From: Chryseobacterium caseinilyticum
Lineage (GTDB): Bacteria > Bacteroidota > Bacteroidia > Flavobacteriales > Weeksellaceae
Reading direction: 5' to 3'
DNA: 64,000 nt
Assembly (NCBI RefSeq): GCF_014837145.1
Contig: NZ_JACYFS010000004.1
Coordinates: forward strand, 310,001-374,000
In this document: one piece after another, positions 8,426-16,761 of the stretch
Layout of the letters: each line of letters starts with the position of its first letter
Numbering within the stretch: position 1 is the first letter of the stretch
Notes under the pieces: generated by a model
Told to the model about the DNA's origin: nothing
What the model saw: the letters and a program-made list of their open reading frames with translations, nothing else
Database searches by the model: none
Position numbers and translations under genes: made by a program

Positions 8426-8671
8426 ATGAGTGAATATTTGATTTTAGGAATCATCCTTGTGGCAGCTTTATGGTTTTTTAACCGCGATCGGATCAAAAAC
8501 AGATTCTATCCGGATAAGCCTAAAAATCTGACCATAGATCAGCAATTCAACTCAGATAAAAGAGATAGGGAAAAAGAAATCGACCGACTTCTCAGCAAAA
8601 TGGGAAAGAATGGCATCAACGACCTGTCCGCAAAAGACAGAAAACGGTTAGACGAACTGTCGAAGCATTAA
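8426..8671 (+). CDS. Small membrane-anchored protein, DUF6576-like tail
   Basis: The 81-residue product starts with one hydrophobic helix (LILGIILVAALWFF, about 5-18), followed by a basic stretch and a charged C-terminus, EIDRLLSKMGKNGINDLSAKDRKRLDELSKH. That ending resembles the short motif found at the end of Bacteroidota rhomboid-family proteins (DUF6576-type, ...KI...G..SLT..EK..L), which I recall rather than can check. Probably a single-pass inner-membrane protein. Function unknown. Confidence 0.65.
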   Translation: MSEYLILGIILVAALWFFNRDRIKNRFYPDKPKNLTIDQQFNSDKRDREKEIDRLLSKMGKNGINDLSAKDRKRLDELSKH

Positions 8672-8735
8672 TATTAAAACATAAACGTTGTAAAAGCTTT
8701 GATTTAAGCTGAAACCTCAACGCAAATAAAGTAAA

Positions 8736-8933
8736 ATGGAAGCACTAATTGTACACCCAAAAAACCAGATGGAGCTGAATGCGCTGAAAAGCGTAATGAA
8801 AGACATGGGAATCCGATACGAAAAATTTCACACCAGAGGTGCAAAAACTCAGAATTTTGAGCCGAGAATCACCGTACCGAAAAAGGAAAAGCCTGCAAGA
8901 AATTTTAAAGATAAACCCAAGACTGACCAATAA
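8736..8933 (+). CDS. Small conserved protein of unknown function
   Basis: This gene encodes 65 residues beginning MEALIVHPKNQMELNALKSVMKDMGIRYEK, a pattern of short strand plus helix. The C-terminus is basic and proline-rich (PKKEKPARNFKDKPK). Small Bacteroidota proteins with a similar N-terminus are often found beside toxin or housekeeping genes, but no toxin partner is present here. The stop codon overlaps the lspA start by one base (TAATG at 8931-8935), which indicates translational coupling with lspA. Confidence 0.6.
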   Translation: MEALIVHPKNQMELNALKSVMKDMGIRYEKFHTRGAKTQNFEPRITVPKKEKPARNFKDKPKTDQ

Positions 8934-9571
8934 TGAAGAAGATAGCACTTATCACTTTTCTTATATTGTTGATTGATCAGGCATCAAAAATTTACATTAA
9001 AACCAACTTCAATCTTAACGACAGTGTTGCCGTTTTTCCGGGATTTAAATTAACCTTTGTTGAAAATCCGGGAATGGCTTATGGTTTTCATTTTGGCGGA
9101 ATGCTCGGGAAATATTTTCTGGTAATCGTCCGCGTTTTCCTGATTGGCGGAATGATTTATCTGTTTAGCAAATGGCTTAAAAGAGGTGAATCAAACTATC
9201 TGATCATCCCAATGTCCATGATTTTTGCCGGTGCCATCGGAAACTTAATTGACGGTATGTTTTACGGATTAATTTTCGACAGCGGAATGGTTTACGACGA
9301 AAACATCAAACAATGGATTGGTTACGCAGGAGTTTCGAAACTCGTTCCTTTTGGTCAGGGCTACTCTACTTTTATGAAAGGTTGTGTGGTCGATATGCTA
9401 CACTTCCCGTTGGTAGACTGGCATGTTCCTGAAAGCTGGCCTTTAATTGGCGGAAGACACCTTGAATTCTTTAAATATATTTTTAATGTTGCAGATTCTG
9501 CTATTACTGTTGGTGGTGCACTTTTAATAATTTTCAGAAAAAAAGCGTTCCCGAACGGGCTTGAGTTTTAA
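8933..9571 (+). CDS. lspA: Lipoprotein signal peptidase (signal peptidase II)
   Basis: LspA is an inner-membrane aspartyl protease that removes signal peptides from prolipoproteins. Visible are the N-terminal DQASKIYI motif, the GAIGNLIDG block near 101-108, and the catalytic Asp pair, Asp154 in CVVDML and Asp188 in FNVADSAIT. At 212 residues it is longer than the E. coli enzyme (164); the extra length is the loop around 114-150, usual in Bacteroidetes. Four hydrophobic segments are apparent. It is coupled to the preceding small gene by a TAATG overlap. Confidence 0.95.
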   Translation: MKKIALITFLILLIDQASKIYIKTNFNLNDSVAVFPGFKLTFVENPGMAYGFHFGGMLGKYFLVIVRVFLIGGMIYLFSKWLKRGESNYLIIPMSMIFAGAIGNLIDGMFYGLIFDSGMVYDENIKQWIGYAGVSKLVPFGQGYSTFMKGCVVDMLHFPLVDWHVPESWPLIGGRHLEFFKYIFNVADSAITVGGALLIIFRKKAFPNGLEF

Positions 9572-9614
9572 AATAATTCATACTTTTATGAAACCTACAA
9601 AAGGTTCAAACTGT

Positions 9615-10259
9615 ATGAAAAAAATGATAAAAAATACAATCAAAATATTCCTGCTGCTTTTTGTAGTGGGAATTGTTTTTGTCATCTGGTCCAACTTTAC
9701 CATTAAAGATCAGACGGAAAATTTCGTCACTTCAGATTTGTCAAAACTTCCATCCGAGAAAACCGGACTTCTTCTTGGAACCAGCAAAACACTTTCGAAC
9801 GGAAATCCCAATGCATACTTTTTCAACAGAATAAAAGCTGCTGCAGACTTATATAAATCCGGGAAGGTTCAAAACATTATTGTAAGCGGAGATAATTCTA
9901 AGAAAGATTATAATGAACCGGAAGAGATGAAAAACGAACTCATCAAAGCCGGAGTTCCTGCAGAAAGAATCTTTGAGGATTTTGCCGGTTTCAGAACTTT
10001 GGATTCTGTACTGAGAGCGAAAGAAATTTTCGGACAGAGTTCTTACATCATCATTTCTCAGAAATTTCATAATGAAAGAGCTGTTTATTTAGGACGAAAA
10101 AACGGAATTAAAGCATTCGGCTACAACGCTGAAGACGTGAATAGATATGCCGGTTTTAAAACCAATGCACGAGAAAAACTGGCGCGGGCAAAAGTGTTCT
10201 GGGATTTTATGTTTGGGGTGGAACCGAAGTTTGGTGGAGAGAAAATTCTGATACCTTAG
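9615..10259 (+). CDS. SanA/YdcF-family (DUF218) membrane protein
   Basis: The 214-residue product has an N-terminal transmembrane helix (IFLLLFVVGIVFVIW) and a DUF218 fold: LLLGTSKTLSNG, NAYFFNRIKAAADLYKSGKV, IIVSGDNS, EPEEMKNELIKAGVP, DFAGFRTLDSVLRAKEI and IIISQKFHNERAVYLG. This is the SanA branch, linked in enterobacteria to envelope barrier function and vancomycin exclusion at high temperature. I prefer ATG 9615 because it gives a clean membrane-anchor N-terminus; ATG 9588 and TTG 9561 (inside lspA) are alternatives. It lies just behind lspA and is probably cotranscribed. Confidence 0.8.
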   Translation: MKKMIKNTIKIFLLLFVVGIVFVIWSNFTIKDQTENFVTSDLSKLPSEKTGLLLGTSKTLSNGNPNAYFFNRIKAAADLYKSGKVQNIIVSGDNSKKDYNEPEEMKNELIKAGVPAERIFEDFAGFRTLDSVLRAKEIFGQSSYIIISQKFHNERAVYLGRKNGIKAFGYNAEDVNRYAGFKTNAREKLARAKVFWDFMFGVEPKFGGEKILIP

Positions 10260-10288
10260 TTTTATAAATTTAATGTAGAACTGAAAAA

Positions 10289-11002
10289 ATGGGCGTATTC
10301 ACCTATCATTTAGTAAAAACAAACTACTTATCTGCACTGAAAATTCTTTTGTTTCCACCAAAACCAAAGCAGATTTCGGGGTTGATTCATGCAGAAATAA
10401 TGACAGCGATGACGCTTGGCTCTCCTATTCTTTCACCTTCACGAATGCTGATCCGGCAGATCGCCGTTTTTGCTCAATGGGAAAATGAAAGTGATATTGA
10501 AAATTTTTTAACTGAAAATGAATTAGGAAAAATCCTTGCGAAAGGTTGGCATACGAGGCTAACTTTTATGCGAAAATGGGGCAAGTTTAATAAGTTTGAA
10601 ATTCCGGACGAAACTTTAGAATTTGAAAATCCCGATTCACCAGTCGTAGCCGTTACAATAGCAAGAATGAAATTTCTGGAAATTCCAAGATTTATCCGCT
10701 GGGGAAGGCCGGTTGAGAAATTGGTTCGCGACCATCCCGCAACAACTCTTTCTTTAGCTTCCATAAAATTTCCAAACACCGTTTCCACTTTTTCAATTTG
10801 GAATACACAGAAAGAAATGACCGATATGGTTCACGGACACAGCAAAGTTCCAAAACCTGAAAGGCATGCCAATGCGATGAAAGAAAGAGACCGGAAAGAT
10901 TTTCATTTCGAATTTACAACCCTTCGCTTCAAACCGATCTCCGAATTTGGTGAATGGAACGGACGGTGCAATATTATTCCCAATTTAAAAACGGTTAAAT
11001 GA
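10289..11002 (+). CDS. Spheroidene monooxygenase (CrtA)-like protein
   Basis: The 237-residue protein matches the CrtA pattern that I know: an N-terminal HLVKTNYLSALK block, a middle AVTIARMKFLEIPRF (compare AALTRATVKFWKAERF in CrtA), then TFSIWNTQKEMTDMVHG and HANAMKERDRKDFHFEFTTLRF. CrtA adds the keto group to spheroidene in purple bacteria, but CrtA-like proteins occur widely in non-phototrophs with unknown substrates. No carotenoid genes are near. The ATGA at 10999-11002 couples it to the next gene, so the two products probably act together. Confidence 0.6.
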   Translation: MGVFTYHLVKTNYLSALKILLFPPKPKQISGLIHAEIMTAMTLGSPILSPSRMLIRQIAVFAQWENESDIENFLTENELGKILAKGWHTRLTFMRKWGKFNKFEIPDETLEFENPDSPVVAVTIARMKFLEIPRFIRWGRPVEKLVRDHPATTLSLASIKFPNTVSTFSIWNTQKEMTDMVHGHSKVPKPERHANAMKERDRKDFHFEFTTLRFKPISEFGEWNGRCNIIPNLKTVK

Positions 11003-11877
11003 GATTTGCTTATCCGATGCAGAAATTCCAGGATTGGGTAACTCAGCAATGGGTGATCTTGCGTGGAAAGAAAATTAACCCCGAAGATTTTCTGTGGCTG
11101 ATAGGTCCGTTTGGAAATCTCGATGCAATTGGTAAAGATTATATCCATCAGTTTGCGGAAAAGCAAAACTTAATTATTCAAAAAGACTCAGAATCAAAAG
11201 GCATTATTCCCTCAATGCAGAAACTGAATTTGTCTGAAACTGAGTTCGAAAATCTATCTGAAAGTGTCATTCAATTCTATGAAAACACAGACGGTCACCA
11301 TTTACAATTTTCTGTACAGTGGAATCCTTTTTTCAAATTTTTCGGGATTTTACTTAATAAACTGTTCAGCAACAGAATCAATCAGCTGAATATTCCGACG
11401 AAAAATATTGATGACTCTGAAACTTTAAAAAGCGAGATCATCAATCTTGCCGATCCTGTAACCAATGAAGTCAAATACACATTTTGGTTCCGTTCGATTC
11501 AATCTACCGGACAGGTCATTTATTCCGGCGTTTATGGAATCAGCACTTTGCCTTCCGGAAAAACCTGTGTGAAAGCTGTTTTTCCTTTACCGAATGGGAA
11601 CGCAACAGTGTTAATGATTCCCAGTGTTGGAGAAAATGGTGAATTGATCTTAGATTCTTCAGGGGAAAAATTTGGAGACGCCGGGTTTTATTTTTTACTG
11701 AAAGACTCTAAGGGAGAATACTGGTCGAAGTTTATTAAATCATTTCGAGACCGCCTGATTATTGGTTCAGAAAATGATATTATCTCAGCCGAACAAACTT
11801 TGATGCTTTGGAATTTGAAGGTTCTTACTTTCAAATATAAAATCCAGCAGAAAATTAATCAGCAGAATTCCAGTTGA
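10999..11877 (+). CDS. Conserved protein of unknown function, coupled to the CrtA-like gene
   Basis: I do not recognise this 292-residue protein. It has no signal peptide. It begins with an aromatic-rich segment (FQDWVTQQWVILRG), then FLWLIGPFGNLDAIGKDYI. The middle has FSVQWNPFFKFFGILLNKLFSN, and the rest is beta-rich (KYTFWFRSIQSTGQVIYSGVYGI, GNATVLMIPSVGENGELIL). This looks like a beta-barrel lipid- or ligand-binding fold, but that is only an impression. Its ATG overlaps the stop of the CrtA-like gene by four bases (ATGA). Confidence 0.7.
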   Translation: MRFAYPMQKFQDWVTQQWVILRGKKINPEDFLWLIGPFGNLDAIGKDYIHQFAEKQNLIIQKDSESKGIIPSMQKLNLSETEFENLSESVIQFYENTDGHHLQFSVQWNPFFKFFGILLNKLFSNRINQLNIPTKNIDDSETLKSEIINLADPVTNEVKYTFWFRSIQSTGQVIYSGVYGISTLPSGKTCVKAVFPLPNGNATVLMIPSVGENGELILDSSGEKFGDAGFYFLLKDSKGEYWSKFIKSFRDRLIIGSENDIISAEQTLMLWNLKVLTFKYKIQQKINQQNSS

Positions 11878-11950
11878 ACAAAGAATATTTGACATAACTA
11901 ATTTAATGTTTGTTAAGCCGTTTTCTGAAGAATAGATTCTAAATTTTACC

Positions 11951-11958
11951 TATTTTTG
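11951..11958 (+). promoter_or_regulatory. -7 box of trpS
   Basis: TATTTTTG fits TAnnTTTG and lies 20 nt upstream of the trpS ATG. Confidence 0.5.
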
Positions 11959-11978
11959 CACAAACAATTTAAAATTAA

Positions 11979-12947
11979 ATGTCAAGAATTCTTACCGGCA
12001 TACAGGCCACCGGAACGCCGCACCTTGGAAACCTTTTGGGTGCAATTATTCCTGCAATTGAGCTTTCAAAGCAGGCAGGAAACGAATCATTTTTATTTAT
12101 TGCGAATCTTCATTCGCTAACGCAGATTAAAGACGCAAAAGAATTAAAAAACAACACCTACGAAATTGCTGCAGCTTGGCTTGCCTGCGGACTGGATACT
12201 GAAAAAACATTCTTTTACAGACAGAGCGATATCCCTGAAACCTGTGAACTTTCCTGGCATTTATCATGTTTTTTTCCTTATCAGAGATTGACTTTAGCAC
12301 ATTCGTTTAAAGATAAAGCAGACCGTTTGCAGGACGTTAATGCAGGTCTGTTTACTTATCCGATTCTGATGGCTGCAGATATTTTACTGTATGACGCAGA
12401 AATCGTTCCTGTAGGAAAAGATCAGCTTCAGCATTTGGAGATTGCCCGTGATGTGGCTTCAAGATTTAATAATCAGATGGGTGAAGTTTTGGTTTTGCCT
12501 CAGGCTGAACTGCAGGAAGATACCAAATACGTTCCCGGTGTAGATGGACACAAAATGTCAAAATCGAGAGGAAACATTATCAATATTTTCTTACCTGAAA
12601 AAGGACTGAAAAAACAGGTGATGAGTATCGAAAGTGATTCAAAAACACTGGAAGAACCGAAAGATCCTTCGACTGATAAGACTTTTGCAATTTACGAACT
12701 GATTGCAACTCCTGAACAGACTGAAGAACTGAGAGCGAAATATTTAGCCGGAAATTTCGGTTACGGTCATGCTAAAAAAGAGCTTTTGGACTTAATTCTG
12801 GTTAGATTTGAAAAAGAGAGAGAATTGTTTTCTTACTACATGAACAATCTTGATGAGTTGGAAGCAAAACTTCAGGAAGGAGCTGTGAAAACGAGAGCAA
12901 TTGCTACTGAAACCATTAGAAGAGTAAGAGAAAGTTTGGGAATTTAA
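11979..12947 (+). CDS. trpS: Tryptophanyl-tRNA synthetase
   Basis: TrpRS charges tRNA-Trp. The 322-residue length fits the family. The class I signatures are clear: HLGN at 15-18 (HIGH equivalent, in GIQATGTPHLGNLLG) and KMSKS at 192-196. Also present are the substrate-binding YPILMAADILLYDAE and VPVGKDQLQHLE blocks. It has its own -7 box and ends at a strong terminator, so it is a single-gene unit. Confidence 0.97.
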   Translation: MSRILTGIQATGTPHLGNLLGAIIPAIELSKQAGNESFLFIANLHSLTQIKDAKELKNNTYEIAAAWLACGLDTEKTFFYRQSDIPETCELSWHLSCFFPYQRLTLAHSFKDKADRLQDVNAGLFTYPILMAADILLYDAEIVPVGKDQLQHLEIARDVASRFNNQMGEVLVLPQAELQEDTKYVPGVDGHKMSKSRGNIINIFLPEKGLKKQVMSIESDSKTLEEPKDPSTDKTFAIYELIATPEQTEELRAKYLAGNFGYGHAKKELLDLILVRFEKERELFSYYMNNLDELEAKLQEGAVKTRAIATETIRRVRESLGI

Positions 12948-12974
12948 TTCAAGCAATTTCTATAGAGATACAAT

Positions 12975-13008
12975 TTCGGCGACACCTCGATGTCGCCGAA
13001 TTTTTTTT
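12975..13008 (+). terminator. Intrinsic terminator after trpS
   Basis: TTCGGCGACA (12975-12984) pairs with TGTCGCCGAA (12991-13000) around a 6-nt loop, followed by eight T. It also lies at the end of the convergent minus-strand gene. Confidence 0.9.
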
Positions 13009-13702
13009 ATAAATAATCCTTTATCTGCAGAAGATGTTTAATTACTTTTAAATTTTCCTGCTGTGGATTTTCATTTAAAACATCGAAGAAAATGCAGTCT
13101 ATCCCAAACTGTTGCGATCCGATAATATCTGCGATCCAGTCATCACCAATCAGAATACTTTCTTCTTTTGCAGCTTTGGCTAAACCTAAAGAATACTCAA
13201 AAATCTCTGGATTTGGTTTTCTAACTCCCACAGAATCTGCGCTGGTAATGGTTTGAAAATAATGATCAATTCCTGAGAGAATACATTTTCTTTCCGTCAC
13301 TTCCTGAAAGCCGTTTGAAATAATGTGAAGCGTGTAATTTTTAGCTTTTAAATATTCCAAGATGACATCAGCACTTTCTACCAGATGATTGTAGTTGAGA
13401 ATCTTATCTAAAAAGTGTTCTTCAAAATACATTGACAATTCCAGGTCATCAATTCCGAAATGGTTGAAAGTATCATAAAATCTATGTTTTCTGAGATACT
13501 CTTTATTAATTTCACCGTCTCTAATCTGTTCCCAAAGTCTTTCGTTGACCTGATGATAAACAGAATGAAACGCTTCAAAATCAATGTCATATTTTAAAGC
13601 AATTTCTTCCTTTTCAAAAAGATCTTTAATGGTAAGATAGGCGTTTTTGCGGTGATCCCAAAGCGTATTGTCGAGGTCAAAAAAAATGTGCTGAATTTTC
13701 AT
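13007..13702 (-). CDS. YjjG-family HAD nucleotidase/phosphatase
   Basis: The 231-residue HAD-superfamily hydrolase has motif I FFDLDNTLWD (Asp9 nucleophile, Asp11), motif II IISNGF, motif III VRKPNPEIFEYSL and motif IV ILIGDDWIADI. The helical cap and the YjjG-like layout (YLTIKDLFEKE..., LWEQIRDGEI) point to the pyrimidine 5'-nucleotidase branch, which removes non-canonical nucleotides. I set the start at ATG 13702 rather than TTG 13711 because the TTG lies inside the -7 box. Confidence 0.85.
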   Translation of the reverse strand: MKIQHIFFDLDNTLWDHRKNAYLTIKDLFEKEEIALKYDIDFEAFHSVYHQVNERLWEQIRDGEINKEYLRKHRFYDTFNHFGIDDLELSMYFEEHFLDKILNYNHLVESADVILEYLKAKNYTLHIISNGFQEVTERKCILSGIDHYFQTITSADSVGVRKPNPEIFEYSLGLAKAAKEESILIGDDWIADIIGSQQFGIDCIFFDVLNENPQQENLKVIKHLLQIKDYL

Positions 13703-13708
13703 ACAGCA

Positions 13709-13716
13709 CAAATTTA
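13709..13716 (-). promoter_or_regulatory. -7 box directly before the HAD gene
   Basis: TAAATTTG on the minus strand ends only 6 nt before the ATG at 13702, so the transcript would be leaderless or nearly so. Confidence 0.55.
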
Positions 13717-13904
13717 CTAATTTTTAATTTTTTGAAAGATGAAAGTGCGAATCCTTCACTTTAATAACTTCAAGATTTTTTGAGAAACTAAGCAAAAAAT
13801 CAATAGTTTGCTTTTTTGGTTTCAAACTTTTGGATTTTAAAGAATCGTTATTTTTCATAGGCGAAAATTATTATTTCTTTAAAAACGAAAATTGTTCCAA
13901 ATTA

Positions 13905-14492
13905 TTATCTTGTGAGAATAATATTCTTTTCTTCCATTATTTTTCTGAGATTAATCAATGCATAACGCACTCTTCCAAGCGTTGTGTTGATGCTCATGTT
14001 GGTATGCTCAGCAATTTCTTTGAAGCTTAAACCATCAAAAAACCTCAGTTTAATCACTTCCTGCTGATTTTCAGGCAGAAACTGTAGCATTTTAATCAAA
14101 TCTTCCTGAATCTGAAGACTTACCAACTGGTCTTCAATATTTTCTGAAGGCTCTCTGATCAAATCAAATATTGAAAATTCGTCATTGTCAAAAGTAGTTT
14201 CAGAAACTTTCACATTCTTTGATTTTGCACGAAAATGATCAATAATTAAATTCTGAGCGATTCTTTTTGCCCAGAGAATGAACTTGCCTTCTTCATTATA
14301 ACGTCCTTCTTTCAGCATCACGATGATTTTCATGAAGGTATCCTGAAAAATATCATTGGCAAGATCTTCATCATTAATCTTGTAAAGAATAAATGTGAAA
14401 AGATCACGCTGATGTCTGTAGATAAGGGTAGATAAGGCTTCTTCGTTTCCGGTCTGATATAGGGTAATCAGGTTGCTATCTGTAGGTTTCAT
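13905..14492 (-). CDS. ECF (extracytoplasmic function) RNA polymerase sigma factor
   Basis: The 195-residue sigma-70 family protein has region 2 (ALSTLIYRHQRDLFTFILYKI...DIFQDTFMKI...GKFILWAKRIAQNLIIDHFR) and region 4 (LQFLPENQQEVIKLRFFDGLSFKEIAEHTNMSINTTLGRVRYALINLRK), with no regions 1 or 3, which defines an ECF factor. No anti-sigma gene is adjacent on either side, so it may be controlled at expression level or by a distant partner. The regulon cannot be read from here. Confidence 0.93.
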   Translation of the reverse strand: MKPTDSNLITLYQTGNEEALSTLIYRHQRDLFTFILYKINDEDLANDIFQDTFMKIIVMLKEGRYNEEGKFILWAKRIAQNLIIDHFRAKSKNVKVSETTFDNDEFSIFDLIREPSENIEDQLVSLQIQEDLIKMLQFLPENQQEVIKLRFFDGLSFKEIAEHTNMSINTTLGRVRYALINLRKIMEEKNIILTR

Positions 14493-14682
14493 AACTTTTC
14501 TCTTCTCTATAATTGTTATTTTGCAGATACCTTACACCAGAAAAATCTGGCTTATTTTTAGGGTTGCATGCAATTTTCAGAGTAAAGTCTTTTCTATAGC
14601 TTTGAATTATGCTGTAAATATAAATAAATTTTTAATAAATGTTAAACTTTTAACAATTAACATTAAAAAAAATTAAATATAA

Positions 14683-15171
14683 TTACTTAAACATATCATA
14701 AATAGCCACTGTTGGGATATTTAATGTGAAATTAATATTTAAACCTTTCATTTCTTTACCGTTCAGCCTTGCATCTGCAACAGTAAATGCGTAGCCTCCG
14801 GTAAGGTCAACAATTCCGAACAAACTGAAACCAACCTTGGGAGCAACATATTTATTTGTGCCTTCAGCTCCTAAAATGAAGTAGTAAGAATGGTAAAAAT
14901 CTACATCTTTCTGAAAGTTTAAAAGTACATCTGCCTGCAGTTTGGGCATAATTGCAAATTTAGAATTGGCTGATCCCATCAGTGCTGAAGCACCCAATCT
15001 GTAAATCACATCATCATTTTTTAGAAACATCAGCTTCCCTCCTACTTCACCAAAACTTTGATTTTGATAGACATATCCTACGTTGATCATTTTATGAACC
15101 GTGTACTGTGCCTGAGCAAAAATGCCAGTCATGAAAATAAAAAAGACAGTGATTGCAGATCGCATATTCAT
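14683..15171 (-). CDS. Small secreted, probably outer-membrane beta-barrel protein
   Basis: The product has 162 residues. The signal peptide is MRSAITVFFIFMTGIFAQA|Q; translation may begin at ATG 15171 or at the third codon, ATG 15165. The mature part alternates short amphipathic strands (INVGYVYQNQSFGEVGGKLMFL, FYHSYYFILGAEGTNKYVAPKVGFSLFG, GLNINFTLNIPTVAIYDMFK) and ends in Phe-Lys, as in small outer-membrane barrels. No family is recognised. Confidence 0.65.
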   Translation of the reverse strand: MNMRSAITVFFIFMTGIFAQAQYTVHKMINVGYVYQNQSFGEVGGKLMFLKNDDVIYRLGASALMGSANSKFAIMPKLQADVLLNFQKDVDFYHSYYFILGAEGTNKYVAPKVGFSLFGIVDLTGGYAFTVADARLNGKEMKGLNINFTLNIPTVAIYDMFK

Positions 15172-15194
15172 TATAAAATATTTAGATGTAAAAA

Positions 15195-15234
15195 TAAAAA
15201 AAACTGCTTTAGCATTTTCATGTTAAAGCAGTTT
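15195..15234 (-). terminator. Terminator of metK
   Basis: On the minus strand AAACTGCTTTA (15234-15224) pairs with TAAAGCAGTTT (15211-15201) and is followed by a T-run, 18 nt past the metK stop. Confidence 0.85.
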
Positions 15235-15252
15235 CTATACCGAAAAGAAGAT

Positions 15253-16533
15253 TTATAAACCGAAAGCTGATTTAATCTCCTCTACTTTGTCTAATTTTTC
15301 CCATGTGAAGAATTCCAGACCTTCAAGTGTAAGTTCATTTTTATGACCTTTGTTGAAAGTTTTATCAGCAACATAATGCTCTCTTCCCATGTGACCGTAA
15401 GAAGCAGTTTCCTGATAGATAGGGTTTCTCAGCTTCAGATTCTGCTCGATTGCGTAAGGTCTAAGGTCAAATACTGTAGACACCTTTTTAGCAATTTCAC
15501 CGTCAGTCAAATTTACTTTTGATGTACCATAAGTTGTGATAAAAAGACCACAAGGTTCAGCAACACCGATTGCGTACGAAACCTGTACCAAAACCTCATC
15601 TGCAACACCTGCAGCTACCAAGTTTTTAGCGATATGTCTTGTAGCATAAGCAGCACTTCTGTCTACTTTTGAAGGATCTTTTCCTGAGAATGCACCACCA
15701 CCGTGAGCACCTTTTCCACCGTAAGTATCAACGATGATTTTTCTTCCTGTCAAACCTGTATCTCCGTGAGGACCACCGATTACGAATTTTCCTGTTGGGT
15801 TGATGTGATATTTAATCTGCTCGTTGAATAAAGCTTTGATTTCCTCAGTCTGTAAAGCAACAACTCTTGGGATCAGAATATTTTTGATGTCTTCTCTGAT
15901 TTTGTTCAGCATCTCTTCTTCAGCTCCGAAATCATCGTGTTGAGTAGAAACTACGATAGAATCTATTCTTACCGGCTTGTGATCGTCAGAATATTCAATG
16001 GTTACCTGAGATTTAGCATCAGGACGAAGGTATTTAATTTCAGAATCCTCTCTTCTTAGAGCAGAAAGTTCTTTTAGAATCGTGTGAGCTAAATCTAAAG
16101 CCAAAGGCATATAGTTCGCGGTTTCATTGGTAGCATAACCAAACATCATTCCCTGGTCACCAGCTCCCTGTGCATTTGCTTTTCCTTCAAAAGACTCATC
16201 ATTTACCGCTCTGTCAACACCTTGGTTGATATCCGGCGACTGCTCATGGATTGCAGAAATAACTCCACAAGAATCTCCGTTGAACATGTATTCACCTTTT
16301 GTATAACCAATTCCGTTGATCACCTCTCTTGCGATAGTCTGTACATCAAGATAAGCATCAGATTTTACTTCTCCAGCCAAAACAACCTGTCCTGTTGTCA
16401 CCAAAGTCTCACACGCAACCTTAGAGGTTTTGTCGTAAGCTAAAAAGTTGTCGATTAACGCGTCGGAAATCTGGTCTGCGATTTTGTCCGGATGGCCTTC
16501 TGAAACTGATTCAGATGTAAATAAATAAGACAT
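15253..16533 (-). CDS. metK: S-adenosylmethionine synthetase
   Basis: MetK makes SAM from methionine and ATP. The 426-residue protein has [22 protein letters not shown], the phosphate-binding [18 protein letters not shown] and the [18 protein letters not shown] block. The gene is slightly longer than the roughly 385-residue E. coli enzyme, as usual in Bacteroidetes. It has its own strong promoter (16675-16707) and a 130-nt leader holding a candidate SAM-II riboswitch (16610-16660), which would give feedback control by the product. It ends at its own terminator. Confidence 0.97.
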   Translation of the reverse strand: MSYLFTSESVSEGHPDKIADQISDALIDNFLAYDKTSKVACETLVTTGQVVLAGEVKSDAYLDVQTIAREVINGIGYTKGEYMFNGDSCGVISAIHEQSPDINQGVDRAVNDESFEGKANAQGAGDQGMMFGYATNETANYMPLALDLAHTILKELSALRREDSEIKYLRPDAKSQVTIEYSDDHKPVRIDSIVVSTQHDDFGAEEEMLNKIREDIKNILIPRVVALQTEEIKALFNEQIKYHINPTGKFVIGGPHGDTGLTGRKIIVDTYGGKGAHGGGAFSGKDPSKVDRSAAYATRHIAKNLVAAGVADEVLVQVSYAIGVAEPCGLFITTYGTSKVNLTDGEIAKKVSTVFDLRPYAIEQNLKLRNPIYQETASYGHMGREHYVADKTFNKGHKNELTLEGLEFFTWEKLDKVEEIKSAFGL

Positions 16534-16609
16534 ATTATTCTTTTGTTTTTTAATTTAAAATTAAGAGGATAAAAAATGAATAATTGCCGGAAATAGCTTA
16601 AATAGAATA

Positions 16610-16660
16610 CTGTTTTAGCATATTTTTAGAGAGGTTGCAATCAGGTCAAATTTTTCCTCG
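16610..16660 (-). promoter_or_regulatory. Candidate SAM-II-type riboswitch in the metK leader
   Basis: On the minus strand, starting about 15 nt after the -7 box, conserved SAM-II blocks occur in order: stem strand GAGG, then ATTTG, ACCTG, ATTGCA, closing strand CCTC, then TAAA and GCTAAAA. GAGG pairs with CCTC (P1). ATT/AAT and CTG/CAG can pair across to form the expected pseudoknot, though the paired segments are short. SAM-II elements are known from alphaproteobacteria and Bacteroidota upstream of methionine/SAM genes. The match was made by eye; the position ahead of metK strengthens it. Confidence 0.6.
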
Positions 16661-16674
16661 TTATCAAACGTCTG

Positions 16675-16707
16675 CAAATGTAAGCACTATTTTTTTAATA
16701 CTCAAAA
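16675..16707 (-). promoter_or_regulatory. metK promoter
   Basis: On the minus strand TTTTG (16707-16703), a 20-bp spacer, and TACATTTG (16682-16675) match both Bacteroidota promoter elements exactly. Confidence 0.75.
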
Positions 16708-16761
16708 CTTTTGACTTTGAAAATAAATGAAAAAAATCAGACTTTCATCTGATTTCTAATT

